Source of the DNA: Schaedlerella arabinosiphila
GTDB taxonomy: Bacteria; Bacillota; Clostridia; Lachnospirales; Lachnospiraceae
Assembly (NCBI RefSeq): GCF_003885045.1
Contig: NZ_RHJS01000002.1
Span: 558,001-622,000, forward strand
Length of the DNA stretch: 64,000 nucleotides
Direction: 5' to 3'
Part shown: positions 25,891 through 33,584 of the stretch, one piece after another
Layout: the number at the start of each line of letters is the position of its first letter
How positions within the stretch are numbered: the first letter of the stretch is position 1
Translations under genes and position numbers: made by a program
Notes under the pieces: model-generated
Database searches by the model: none
What the model saw: the letters and a program-made list of their open reading frames with translations, nothing else
Told to the model about the DNA's origin: nothing

Positions 25891-28109
25891 GTATTTTATT
25901 TGACGAAAAAAATATGACCTTTCATTTATACAATGATGCTGTCAGTTATATCATGGCTGTGCTGCCGAACGGCCACATGGCACAGCTGTATTTTGGCAGG
26001 AAGATCCGCCATAAAGAGGATTTTTCGTATCTGCTTGAAACGGCTCCGCGTCCGATGGCCTCCTATTTTTTTGAAGGGGAACGTACCTTGTCCCTGGAGC
26101 ATATCAGGCAGGAATATGGCGTATACGGCAATACGGACTACCGACAGCCGGCGGTAGAGATCATCCACAGGGACGGGAGCCGCGTCTGTGACTTCCGATA
26201 TCATTCCCACGAGATTTCCGCTGGGAAACCACAGCTTCCGGGGCTTCCGGCGACCTATACGGAGGACGGCTCAGAGGCGGAGACATTGACCGTTGTTTTA
26301 AAGGATCCGGTTTCCGGGATTTCTCTCTGTCTCAACTATACAATCTTTTGTAGGGGCGGCATCATCGCCCGCAGTGTCAGACTGTCCAATGAAGGGACAA
26401 AGGAGGTGCACCTGGCAAAAGTGATGAGCTTATGCATGGACCTGCCCGACAGCGACTATGAAATGATGCAGTTTTCCGGAGCATGGGCGAGGGAACGCTA
26501 TGTAAAAAAGCGCAGGTTGGAACAGGGCTGCCAGTCTGTAGGAAGCATACGTGGAAACTCTTCGCACAACCATAATCCGTTTCTTGTGCTGAAACGGCCT
26601 TCCGCCGATGAGTTCCAGGGGGAGGTTATGGGATTCAGCCTCATATACAGCGGGAATTTCCTGGCCCAGGTGGAGGTGGACACTTATGATACGTCCAGGG
26701 TGCTCCTTGGGATCCACCCGGATTGGTTTGACTGGAAACTGGAGCCCGGGGAGGCTTTTCAGGCCCCGGAGGCAGTCATGGTATACTCGTGGGAGGGATT
26801 AAACGGTATGAGTCAGATCTTCCATCGGTTATACCAGAGGCGGCTTGCGCGGGGGGTATGGCGGGACCGGCCGCGTCCCATTCTGATCAATAACTGGGAG
26901 GCGACTTATTTTGATTTTACAGAGGACGGGCTGGTGCAGATTGCGGAAAAGGCAAGGGACTGCGGCGTTGAGCTGTTCGTACTGGACGACGGGTGGTTCG
27001 GCGCGCGCCGGAACGAGTATGCGGGGCTTGGAGACTGGAAGCCGTGCAGGGAACTTCTGCCGGATGGGATCAAAGGGCTTTCACAAAAGATCGAGAACCT
27101 TGGTATGAAGTTCGGACTGTGGTTTGAGCCGGAAATGGTCAATAAGGATTCCGGACTTTATCGGGAGCATCCGGACTGGATCCTCCATGTTCCGGGCAGA
27201 AGCAGTTCCCACGGACGGTATCAGTATGTACTGGACTATTCCCGTCCGGAGGTGGTAAGCCGGATTTATGAGATGATGTCTGAAATATTGCGGGAATCCC
27301 GGATTTCATATATAAAATGGGATATGAACCGGAGCATTACCGAGTGTTATTCACCCGCCCTTCCGGCAGACAGGCAGGGGGAGGTGTTCCACCGTTATAT
27401 ACTGGGGGTCTATGATCTGTATGATCGGCTGACCCAGGAATTTCCCCAGATCTTGTTTGAATCCTGCGCCAGCGGGGGAGGGCGCTTTGATCCCGGCATG
27501 CTCTATTACGCGCCGCAGGCATGGGCCAGTGACAACACAGACGCTGCGGAGCGCCTCAAGATACAATACGGCACCACATACTGCTATCCGGTCAGCAGCA
27601 TCGGAAGCCATGTATCTGTTGTCCCCAATCACCAGGTAAACCGGAGCACGCCCCTTTATACACGCGCAAACGTCGCTTTTTTTGGAACATTTGGATATGA
27701 ATTGGACTTGAACAGGCTGACAGGGGAAGAACAGGAAGAAGTGAAAAAGCAGATCCGTTTTATGAAGGAGTACCGCCTGCTCCTGCAGTTCGGCACATTT
27801 TACCGTCTGAGCAGTCCCTTTGAGCATAATATGACCGCCTGGATGACGGTAAGTGAAGATCAGAAGGTAGCGCTGGTAGGCTGGTACCGTATGATGAACC
27901 GGGTGAACGCGCCTTATGCCCGCATACGGCTGAAAGGGCTTGCGCCGGAGCTGTATTATGAGGATGCGTCGGCGGGAAGGGGCTATTATGGAGATGAACT
28001 GATGAACCTAGGGCTGCTCACGTCGGATTCGTCTTCCGGGGAGGTCATTGGGGATATAAAGCCGGGATGTGATTTCGATTCGAGGATTTATGTTTTGAAG
28101 GCTGTATAG
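25887..28109 (+). CDS. Alpha-galactosidase, GH36
   Basis: The 740-residue protein has the GH36 N-terminal beta-supersandwich, the TIM barrel and a C-terminal sandwich. Nucleophile Asp479 lies in IKWDMNRS, acid/base Asp549 in WASDNTDA, and the ligand motifs FVLDDGWFG and LWFEPEMV are present. It releases terminal alpha-galactose from melibiose, raffinose or galactomannan side chains. No signal peptide is visible, so it works inside the cell. It is coupled to the LysR gene by a four-base overlap and follows the ABC importer by 2 kb, which suggests an imported alpha-galactoside (inference). A hairpin repeat (copy 3) lies seven bases after its stop. Confidence 0.95.
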   Translation: MSILFDEKNMTFHLYNDAVSYIMAVLPNGHMAQLYFGRKIRHKEDFSYLLETAPRPMASYFFEGERTLSLEHIRQEYGVYGNTDYRQPAVEIIHRDGSRVCDFRYHSHEISAGKPQLPGLPATYTEDGSEAETLTVVLKDPVSGISLCLNYTIFCRGGIIARSVRLSNEGTKEVHLAKVMSLCMDLPDSDYEMMQFSGAWARERYVKKRRLEQGCQSVGSIRGNSSHNHNPFLVLKRPSADEFQGEVMGFSLIYSGNFLAQVEVDTYDTSRVLLGIHPDWFDWKLEPGEAFQAPEAVMVYSWEGLNGMSQIFHRLYQRRLARGVWRDRPRPILINNWEATYFDFTEDGLVQIAEKARDCGVELFVLDDGWFGARRNEYAGLGDWKPCRELLPDGIKGLSQKIENLGMKFGLWFEPEMVNKDSGLYREHPDWILHVPGRSSSHGRYQYVLDYSRPEVVSRIYEMMSEILRESRISYIKWDMNRSITECYSPALPADRQGEVFHRYILGVYDLYDRLTQEFPQILFESCASGGGRFDPGMLYYAPQAWASDNTDAAERLKIQYGTTYCYPVSSIGSHVSVVPNHQVNRSTPLYTRANVAFFGTFGYELDLNRLTGEEQEEVKKQIRFMKEYRLLLQFGTFYRLSSPFEHNMTAWMTVSEDQKVALVGWYRMMNRVNAPYARIRLKGLAPELYYEDASAGRGYYGDELMNLGLLTSDSSSGEVIGDIKPGCDFDSRIYVLKAV

Positions 28110-28115
28110 GAAAAA

Positions 28116-28149
28116 GGCGCTGTCGGGAAATGTTGCCATTCTAAGCGCC
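28116..28149. repeat. TGTCGGGAAAT hairpin element, copy 3
   Basis: GGCGCT (28116-28121) pairs with AGCGCC (28144-28149) around a loop containing TGTCGGGAAAT. Compared with copy 2, both stem arms have changed together (GGGGCT/AGCCCC to GGCGCT/AGCGCC). It probably serves as the alpha-galactosidase terminator. Confidence 0.65.
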
Positions 28150-28241
28150 CTAATGATTTATATCATATTTAACCTGGTTTTATACAGATTTTCACTTTCT
28201 TAACAGTACAGTCGACTTGTTCTGGCGGTGGTTTTTATTCG

Positions 28242-28270
28242 TTGTACTGGTATGCATATCGTGATATAAT
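28242..28270 (+). promoter_or_regulatory. Sigma-70-type promoter for the first AAA/PD-(D/E)XK gene
   Basis: TTGTAC (28242-28247) and TATAAT (28265-28270) are 17 bases apart. The ATG follows 93 bases downstream. Confidence 0.65.
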
Positions 28271-28363
28271 GAATTGCGCTGATGCGCAGGCAGGTCATCA
28301 ATTTCCTGGCGGAAAATGGTGACAGATTATGATGCTATTTGATTCGCAGAAAAGGAGGGCGGC

Positions 28364-30046
28364 ATGAAACCTGTTATTTCAATCGGAGCTCAGGATTTTA
28401 CTTATATCAGAAGCCACCATTATTTCTACATCGATAAGACAAGCTTTATAAAGGAATGGTGGGAATATGGCGATGCTGTCACCCTGCTGACCCGTCCGCG
28501 CCGTTTTGGCAAGACATTGAATCTGAGTATGATGGAGGCTTTTTTTTCCAACCAGATTGCAGGCAGGGGGGAGATGTTCGAAGGGCTGTCCATCTGGAAT
28601 GAGGAAGCATACCGTCGGCTTCAGGGCACCTGGCCTGTACTCTTTCTGAGTTTTGCAGGGATGAAAGGGGATACTTATGAAACAGCAAGAGAAGGGATTG
28701 TTCAGATTATCATAGACATTTATGCGAAATATAGATTCCTGATGGATGGGAATGCCCTGAATGAGCAGGAAAAGGAATATTTTGATTTTATAAAACCGGA
28801 TATGTCGGACGCTGTGGCATCCATGTCACTGCACCGTTTGGCAATCTGTATGAATCGGTATTATGGAAAAAAAGTGCTGATTTTTCTGGATGAATACGAC
28901 ACGCCTCTGCAGGAGGCCTATGTGTATGGATATTGGGAAAAGCTGGTATCCTTTATCCGCAGCCTTTTTAACTGTACCTTCAAGACCAATCCCTATATGG
29001 AGCGGGGACTTATGACGGGAATTACCAGGATCAGCAAGGAATCCATATTTTCCGATATCAGCAATCTGGAAGTGGTAACCACGACCTCAGAAAAATATGA
29101 GACTGCATTTGGTTTTACGGAAGAGGAGGTTGCCGGGGCATTGGAGCAGTTCGGGATGTCCGAATTTCTGGAAAAGGTTCGATACTGGTACAATGGTTTC
29201 CGGTTCGGGAACAGGAGGGATATCTATAATCCATGGTCTATCACAAAATATCTGGATGGAAAAAAATTCAGTACCTATTGGATGAATACCAGTTCCAATA
29301 AGCTGGTGGGAAGACTGATCCGGGAGGGGACTCCGGATATCAAGATTGCCATGGAAGATCTGCTGGCAGGAAAAGAGATTACGACTATGCTGGATGAAGA
29401 GATCGTCTTTGACCAGCTTGACGAAAGTAATGAGGCAATCTGGAGCCTGCTTCTGGCATCTGGTTACCTGAAAGTGGATAGCATTGCTGAAAATGAGGAG
29501 GAAGAAGAACTATATCAGTTATCGCTTACTAATTTTGAGGTCAAAAGGGAGTTTCGGAAAATGATCCGAAAATGGTTCAAGAATACGTCTGTCCGTTATA
29601 ATGATTTTATCAAGGCGCTGCTGGCGGATGATATAGATTATATGAATCAGTATATGAATCAGATCTCGCTGCAGACGTTCAGCAGCTTTGATACGGGGAG
29701 GAAGCCATCAGAGGATGCGGAACCTGAACGCTTTTATCACGGATTTGTATTGGGATTGATGGTGGACCTGGCGGGGCAGTACCGGATCACTTCCAACAGG
29801 GAGAGCGGCCTTGGGCGGTATGATGTGGTCATGGAGCCTTTGAATAGGCAGGGACAGGCGGTGGTCATGGAGTTTAAGATTTTTAATCCTATAAAGGAAA
29901 AGGACTTGAATGAAACGGTGGAAAATGCGCTGCAGCAGATTGAGGATAAAAAGTACGATACAGAACTAATGGCACGAGGAGTTGCAAAAGAAAATATCCG
30001 GCATTACGGATTTGCTTTTGAAGGAAAAAAGATTTTGATCGGATAA
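28364..30046 (+). CDS. AAA-ATPase-like / PD-(D/E)XK nuclease-domain protein 1
   Basis: The 560-residue protein joins an AAA-like NTPase region with a C-terminal nuclease-fold domain (PF09820 plus PF08011 layout). The front has the family hallmark FYIDKTSFIKEWWE, an atypical P-loop RPRRFGKT (residues 44-51) and Walker B VLIFLDEYDTP (171-181). The end has GRYDVVMEP and VVMEFKI, the D...ExK core, followed by a Gln in ALQQIED. This family is greatly expanded in gut Lachnospiraceae and Bacteroidetes. Its function is unknown; a mobile or defence-related role has been suggested only from the domain types. It has its own promoter and the ribosome site AAAGGAGGGC. A paralogue lies 0.5 kb downstream. 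Confidence 0.88.
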   Translation: MKPVISIGAQDFTYIRSHHYFYIDKTSFIKEWWEYGDAVTLLTRPRRFGKTLNLSMMEAFFSNQIAGRGEMFEGLSIWNEEAYRRLQGTWPVLFLSFAGMKGDTYETAREGIVQIIIDIYAKYRFLMDGNALNEQEKEYFDFIKPDMSDAVASMSLHRLAICMNRYYGKKVLIFLDEYDTPLQEAYVYGYWEKLVSFIRSLFNCTFKTNPYMERGLMTGITRISKESIFSDISNLEVVTTTSEKYETAFGFTEEEVAGALEQFGMSEFLEKVRYWYNGFRFGNRRDIYNPWSITKYLDGKKFSTYWMNTSSNKLVGRLIREGTPDIKIAMEDLLAGKEITTMLDEEIVFDQLDESNEAIWSLLLASGYLKVDSIAENEEEEELYQLSLTNFEVKREFRKMIRKWFKNTSVRYNDFIKALLADDIDYMNQYMNQISLQTFSSFDTGRKPSEDAEPERFYHGFVLGLMVDLAGQYRITSNRESGLGRYDVVMEPLNRQGQAVVMEFKIFNPIKEKDLNETVENALQQIEDKKYDTELMARGVAKENIRHYGFAFEGKKILIG

Positions 30047-30075
30047 CGGAAATATATTTGATTCAGGATAAAGTG

Positions 30076-30240
30076 TTTTGAAAGGTGATCGGCGATGATC
30101 CGGAAACTGGAAACCCTGACGGAACGGGAAAAGAAAAAGCTGTATCAGGGCGAGAGCGGGGAATTTCTGACAATTATAACCAGGTGAGCTTAAAGCAGGC
30201 GGCGGAATTTTTCGAAGAAGTTCAAGAAGTATTAAAGCGT
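30076..30240 (+). pseudogene. Relic of an AraC gene collapsed by two deletions
   Basis: The sequence matches three separate parts of the AraC gene at 35284-36372: its start (ATGATCCGGAAACTGGAAA), a middle piece (AATTATAACCAGGTGAGC on) and a short part near the end (CGAAGAAGTTCAAGAAG). Everything between is gone. The joints fall at short shared stretches (TTTCTG-like and ATTTT), fitting slippage or microhomology deletion. The upstream TTTTGAAAGG leader also matches. The 61-codon open frame that results is not a real gene. Confidence 0.82.
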
Positions 30241-30247
30241 TTAAGAC

Positions 30248-30276
30248 TTTACATGAAAATTGCCTTTTGATATAAT
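30248..30276 (+). promoter_or_regulatory. Sigma-70-type promoter for the small gene at 30324
   Basis: TTTACA (30248-30253) and TATAAT (30271-30276) are 17 bases apart, ending 47 bases before the ATG. It lies at the end of the AraC relic. Confidence 0.65.
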
Positions 30277-30323
30277 GAGAATATCACAAGACGGTATTTT
30301 CATTATGGAAGGGAGGCGGTTCT

Positions 30324-30515
30324 ATGCCAAATTCTGTTGAGATTGCTAAAGACGCGGTTGAACAGTTTCAAAAAGTTCAACGGCATATGTTAATAGCGAA
30401 AGAAGAAAATGCTGAGAAAACATATGCAAGTTTAAAAAAAGATTATTTATCTTTAAAAGCTATTTTGCAGGTAGCGGGTGTCAATCTGACAGATATTGAT
30501 GAAATAAAAGAGTAA
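30324..30515 (+). CDS. Small helical protein of unknown function
   Basis: The 63-residue protein is charged and helical (SVEIAKDAVEQFQKVQRHM, AKEENAEKTYASLKKDYLSL), with no Cys, no membrane segment and no family I recognise. It has a good promoter (30248-30276), a ribosome site GGGAGGCGG and a following hairpin, so it looks like a real small gene. It sits between the two AAA/PD-(D/E)XK genes. A link with them, for example as a partner or antitoxin-like protein, is possible but only positional. Confidence 0.65.
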   Translation: MPNSVEIAKDAVEQFQKVQRHMLIAKEENAEKTYASLKKDYLSLKAILQVAGVNLTDIDEIKE

Positions 30516-30526
30516 CTATAAATCAG

Positions 30527-30553
30527 GATGCCCTGCAGCTTGCTGCGGGGCAT
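30527..30553 (+). terminator. Hairpin after the small gene
   Basis: ATGCCCTGCAGC and GCTGCGGGGCAT form a 12-bp stem with one G-T pair around two bases. Only a weak T-run (ATTTGACTT) follows, so termination may be partial. Confidence 0.5.
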
Positions 30554-30588
30554 TTGACTTAGGAACGGTAAAAAAGGGAGGTGCGTTT

Positions 30589-32367
30589 ATGTCCAGGACA
30601 GTCGGGATCGGCCATCAGAATTTTGAAAAATTGATCACAATGGATTACTTTTATATCGATAAAACGAAGTTTATCAAAGAATGGTGGGAAAGCGGGGATG
30701 AAGTTACGCTGATCACCCGCCCCAGGCGCTTCGGAAAGACGCTGAACCTGAGCATGGTGGAGAACTTTTTTTCCGTAGAATATACCCAGAGGTCCTTACT
30801 TGCATCATATCCCGGCGAACCGAAAAGGCCGCGCAGCCAAAAGGATTCCGGCTCTGATGCAGACTTTTTGCATTCCGGCAGAAACAGTATATTCCAGGGG
30901 CTTGCAATCTGGGAGGAGGAAAAGTACCGGAAACTGCAGGGAACCTGGCCGGTGATTTTTCTCAGCTTTGCAAAGGTGAAAGAAACATCCTTTCAGAATG
31001 CAAGGAAGAAGATCTGCCAGCTTGTGACCAATTTATATAATCAATACGATTTTCTGCTGGAAAGCGGATTATTGAATGAGAACGAAAAAGGCCTTTACTA
31101 TGAGGTAAATGCTGAAATGGAGGATTATCTCGCGTCAGAAGCACTGGCCAATCTTTCCGATTATCTGATGCGCTATTACGGAAAAAAGGTCATCATTCTT
31201 TTGGATGAATACGATACGCCCATGCAGGAAGCCTATGTGGGCGGATATTGGGATGAGCTGATTTCGTTTATGAGAAATCTGTTCCACTCTACATTTAAGT
31301 CCAACCCCTATCTGGAACGGGCGCTGATGACAGGGATCACGCGGGTCAGTAAGGAATCTGTTTTTTCGGATTTAAACAATTTAGAGGTAGTGACTACGAC
31401 TTCCGAAAAATACGAGGATTCCTTCGGTTTCACGCAGGAGGAGGTATGGGAAGCCCTGAAAGAATACGGTCTGTATGAGCAGCGGGAGCAGGTGCGGCAC
31501 TGGTATGACGGCTTTACCTTTGGTAAAAAGTCAGACATCTACAATCCCTGGTCTATCATCAATTATCTGGACAAACGCCGTTTCTCTCCATACTGGGCAA
31601 ACACCAGCAGCAACGGCCTGGTGGGGAAGCTGATCCGGGAAGGGAGCCCGGATTTAAAGATCGCCATGGAGGATCTGCTTTCCGGCAGGCTGCTTCACGC
31701 ACAGATTGATGAGCAGGTCGTATTCAGTATGCTGGATGCCGATGAAAATGCGGTCTGGAGCCTGCTGCTGGCAAGCGGCTATCTGCGGGTAGAGGAGTTT
31801 GAGTTTTCTGACAGCGGTTATCCGGAATGCGAATTAAAGCTGACCAATTGGGAAGTGACTGCGATGTTCAGGCGGATGGTGGCCGAATGGTTCAGGCAGT
31901 CCGCTTCTGTCTCTGCCTATCACACGTTTATCAAAGCACTTCTGCTGGGAGATGTGGATGCCATGAATACCTATATCAACCGGGTGGCTTCGGCGACTTT
32001 CAGTTATTTCGATACCGGCAGAAATCCTTCTGAGGATGCCGAGCCGGAAAGGTTTTACCATGGCTTTGTGCTTGGACTGATCGTTGACCTGGCGGACAGG
32101 TACAGGATCACATCCAACCGGGAGAGCGGCTTCGGAAGATACGATGTGATGCTGGAGCCTCTCCGGTCTTCGGATGATGCGGTGATCATCGAATTCAAGG
32201 TCTGCAGCGCAAGAAAGAAGCAGACCCTGGAGGATGCCGCGGCAGAAGCATTGGATCAGATCGACCGGATGTGCTATGCTGCGGATCTGGAAGCAAAAGG
32301 AATCCCGCCGGAGCAAATCCGAAAATATGGGTTTGCGTTCGACGGGAAGAAAGTTTTGATTGGATAG
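30589..32367 (+). CDS. AAA-ATPase-like / PD-(D/E)XK nuclease-domain protein 2
   Basis: The 592-residue paralogue of the protein at 28364 has FYIDKTKFIKEWWES, P-loop RPRRFGKT, Walker B VIILLDEYDTP, and nuclease core GRYDVMLEP with VIIEFKV and Gln in ALDQID. Long blocks such as GFVLGLIVDLADRYRITSNR are nearly the same in both. It carries an extra segment of about 33 residues after VENFFSVEY (PGEPKRPRSQKDSGSDADF), missing from paralogue 1 and rich in Arg, Ser and Asp. The ribosome site GGGAGG is close to the ATG, and a terminator follows the stop. Function unknown. Confidence 0.88.
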   Translation: MSRTVGIGHQNFEKLITMDYFYIDKTKFIKEWWESGDEVTLITRPRRFGKTLNLSMVENFFSVEYTQRSLLASYPGEPKRPRSQKDSGSDADFLHSGRNSIFQGLAIWEEEKYRKLQGTWPVIFLSFAKVKETSFQNARKKICQLVTNLYNQYDFLLESGLLNENEKGLYYEVNAEMEDYLASEALANLSDYLMRYYGKKVIILLDEYDTPMQEAYVGGYWDELISFMRNLFHSTFKSNPYLERALMTGITRVSKESVFSDLNNLEVVTTTSEKYEDSFGFTQEEVWEALKEYGLYEQREQVRHWYDGFTFGKKSDIYNPWSIINYLDKRRFSPYWANTSSNGLVGKLIREGSPDLKIAMEDLLSGRLLHAQIDEQVVFSMLDADENAVWSLLLASGYLRVEEFEFSDSGYPECELKLTNWEVTAMFRRMVAEWFRQSASVSAYHTFIKALLLGDVDAMNTYINRVASATFSYFDTGRNPSEDAEPERFYHGFVLGLIVDLADRYRITSNRESGFGRYDVMLEPLRSSDDAVIIEFKVCSARKKQTLEDAAAEALDQIDRMCYAADLEAKGIPPEQIRKYGFAFDGKKVLIG

Positions 32368-32408
32368 CATCATTTGATGATTTCGCTGCAGATGTGCTCC
32401 GGCGCGAG

Positions 32409-32433
32409 GGTGTGTTGGGACACACACCTTTTT
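32409..32433 (+). terminator. Terminator after paralogue 2
   Basis: GGTGTGT and ACACACC pair around a short loop and are followed by TTTTTC. The esterase gene on the other strand ends at the same place. Confidence 0.65.
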
Positions 32434-33296
32434 CATCTGCGCTTCTTTGTTCCTTCTAATCCTACATTGCCGCTGCTCCTGCCTTCTTCCTTCCCTTCCA
32501 GGGGGAGCCATTCCAGGGCCCGCTTGATATAAGTATCCCAGAAATCCCACTCATGGGAGCCTGGCCCGACCTCGAAGGTATGGCGGATATGGTGGTGTTC
32601 CAGCAGGGCGGAAAACTGTCTGTTGGAATCCAGGAGACCGTCCTGATCCCCGCAGGCAATATAGATCTCAGGAAATTCGGCATGTTCCTTTACCAACTGC
32701 TCTACAAGCACCTGGGGGTTCCTGTCGCTGTTTAACGCTTCCTGCAGATCCGATCCGAAACAGGTATGCTTAAATTCCTCTGATTCCGACGGAAACCTGG
32801 GATTCTCCGTTTTTGTTAAAAGCATCTCATTTAGAATGAATGCGCCGGACAGGGAGATGATGCTTCCAAAGGTTTCATGGTATTTCAGTCCGTTTCTCAT
32901 GGCTCCGAAGCCGCCCATGGACAGGCCGCCGATAAAGGTATCTTCCCGCTTGCGGGACAGCGGGAAGGACCTTCTCGTAAATTCTATCAGCTCCCGTCCG
33001 ATAAATTCCCCATACAGATTGCAGTTCCAGGGCTGATCCAGATAGAAGAAATTGTCACCCGACGGCATCACTACCGCCAGATTCTGATCCTGCGCCCACC
33101 GCTGTATCCTTGTGCCGTACAGCCAGTCCGTGTAGTTCCCGATGATCCCATGCAGCAAATACAAGGTTTTAAAAGGTTTCCCTTCTTCCCTTTTGGGCAT
33201 CCCCGAAAAATAGACCTTGTCCGTGGGCAGCACCACATACAGCGGGACAGTCCTTCCCAGGGTTTCTGCCATAAAATTCACTTCTAATACTGCCAT
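32433..33296 (-). CDS. Esterase D-like alpha/beta hydrolase
   Basis: The 287-residue protein belongs to the esterase D / tributyrin-esterase group (PF00756): LYLLHGIIGNYTDW, nucleophile motif GGLSMGGFGAM with Ser126, a probable Asp in ACGDQDGLL and His in GSHEWDFW. There is no signal peptide. Members split short-chain acyl esters, including acetylated sugars or feruloyl groups. The ribosome site AAGGAGGAAA precedes the ATG. On its 3' side it faces the AAA/PD-(D/E)XK paralogue tail to tail. Confidence 0.88.
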   Translation of the reverse strand: MAVLEVNFMAETLGRTVPLYVVLPTDKVYFSGMPKREEGKPFKTLYLLHGIIGNYTDWLYGTRIQRWAQDQNLAVVMPSGDNFFYLDQPWNCNLYGEFIGRELIEFTRRSFPLSRKREDTFIGGLSMGGFGAMRNGLKYHETFGSIISLSGAFILNEMLLTKTENPRFPSESEEFKHTCFGSDLQEALNSDRNPQVLVEQLVKEHAEFPEIYIACGDQDGLLDSNRQFSALLEHHHIRHTFEVGPGSHEWDFWDTYIKRALEWLPLEGKEEGRSSGNVGLEGTKKRR

Positions 33297-33584
33297 TTTG
33301 ATTTCCTCCTTTTTTAAGCTTCTGTATCGTAATACTTTAGATTATAAAGGAAGGCGGAAAAGCAGACTGCATAATATTTAACCGAGTTGTATACAAATCT
33401 TAACCTTTTTCGGGCGGGGATGCAGGCGGATGTTAAGAATGCGGGGGACTTTTTTGGCTTGGGAAAAAATAAGGAAAAATAAGTGGATCGGAAATGTTAT
33501 GGAAACTGGTCCAAATATGTGATAAACTGAATAAACAGTGTGCAGTCATGGAACTTTGTAATCGGAAAGGAAGTGTATTGGTCG

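Noticed and set aside
30085..30270. Small gene of 61 codons
   Set aside because: It is a chance reading through the collapsed AraC relic, in a frame different from the parent gene at its start.
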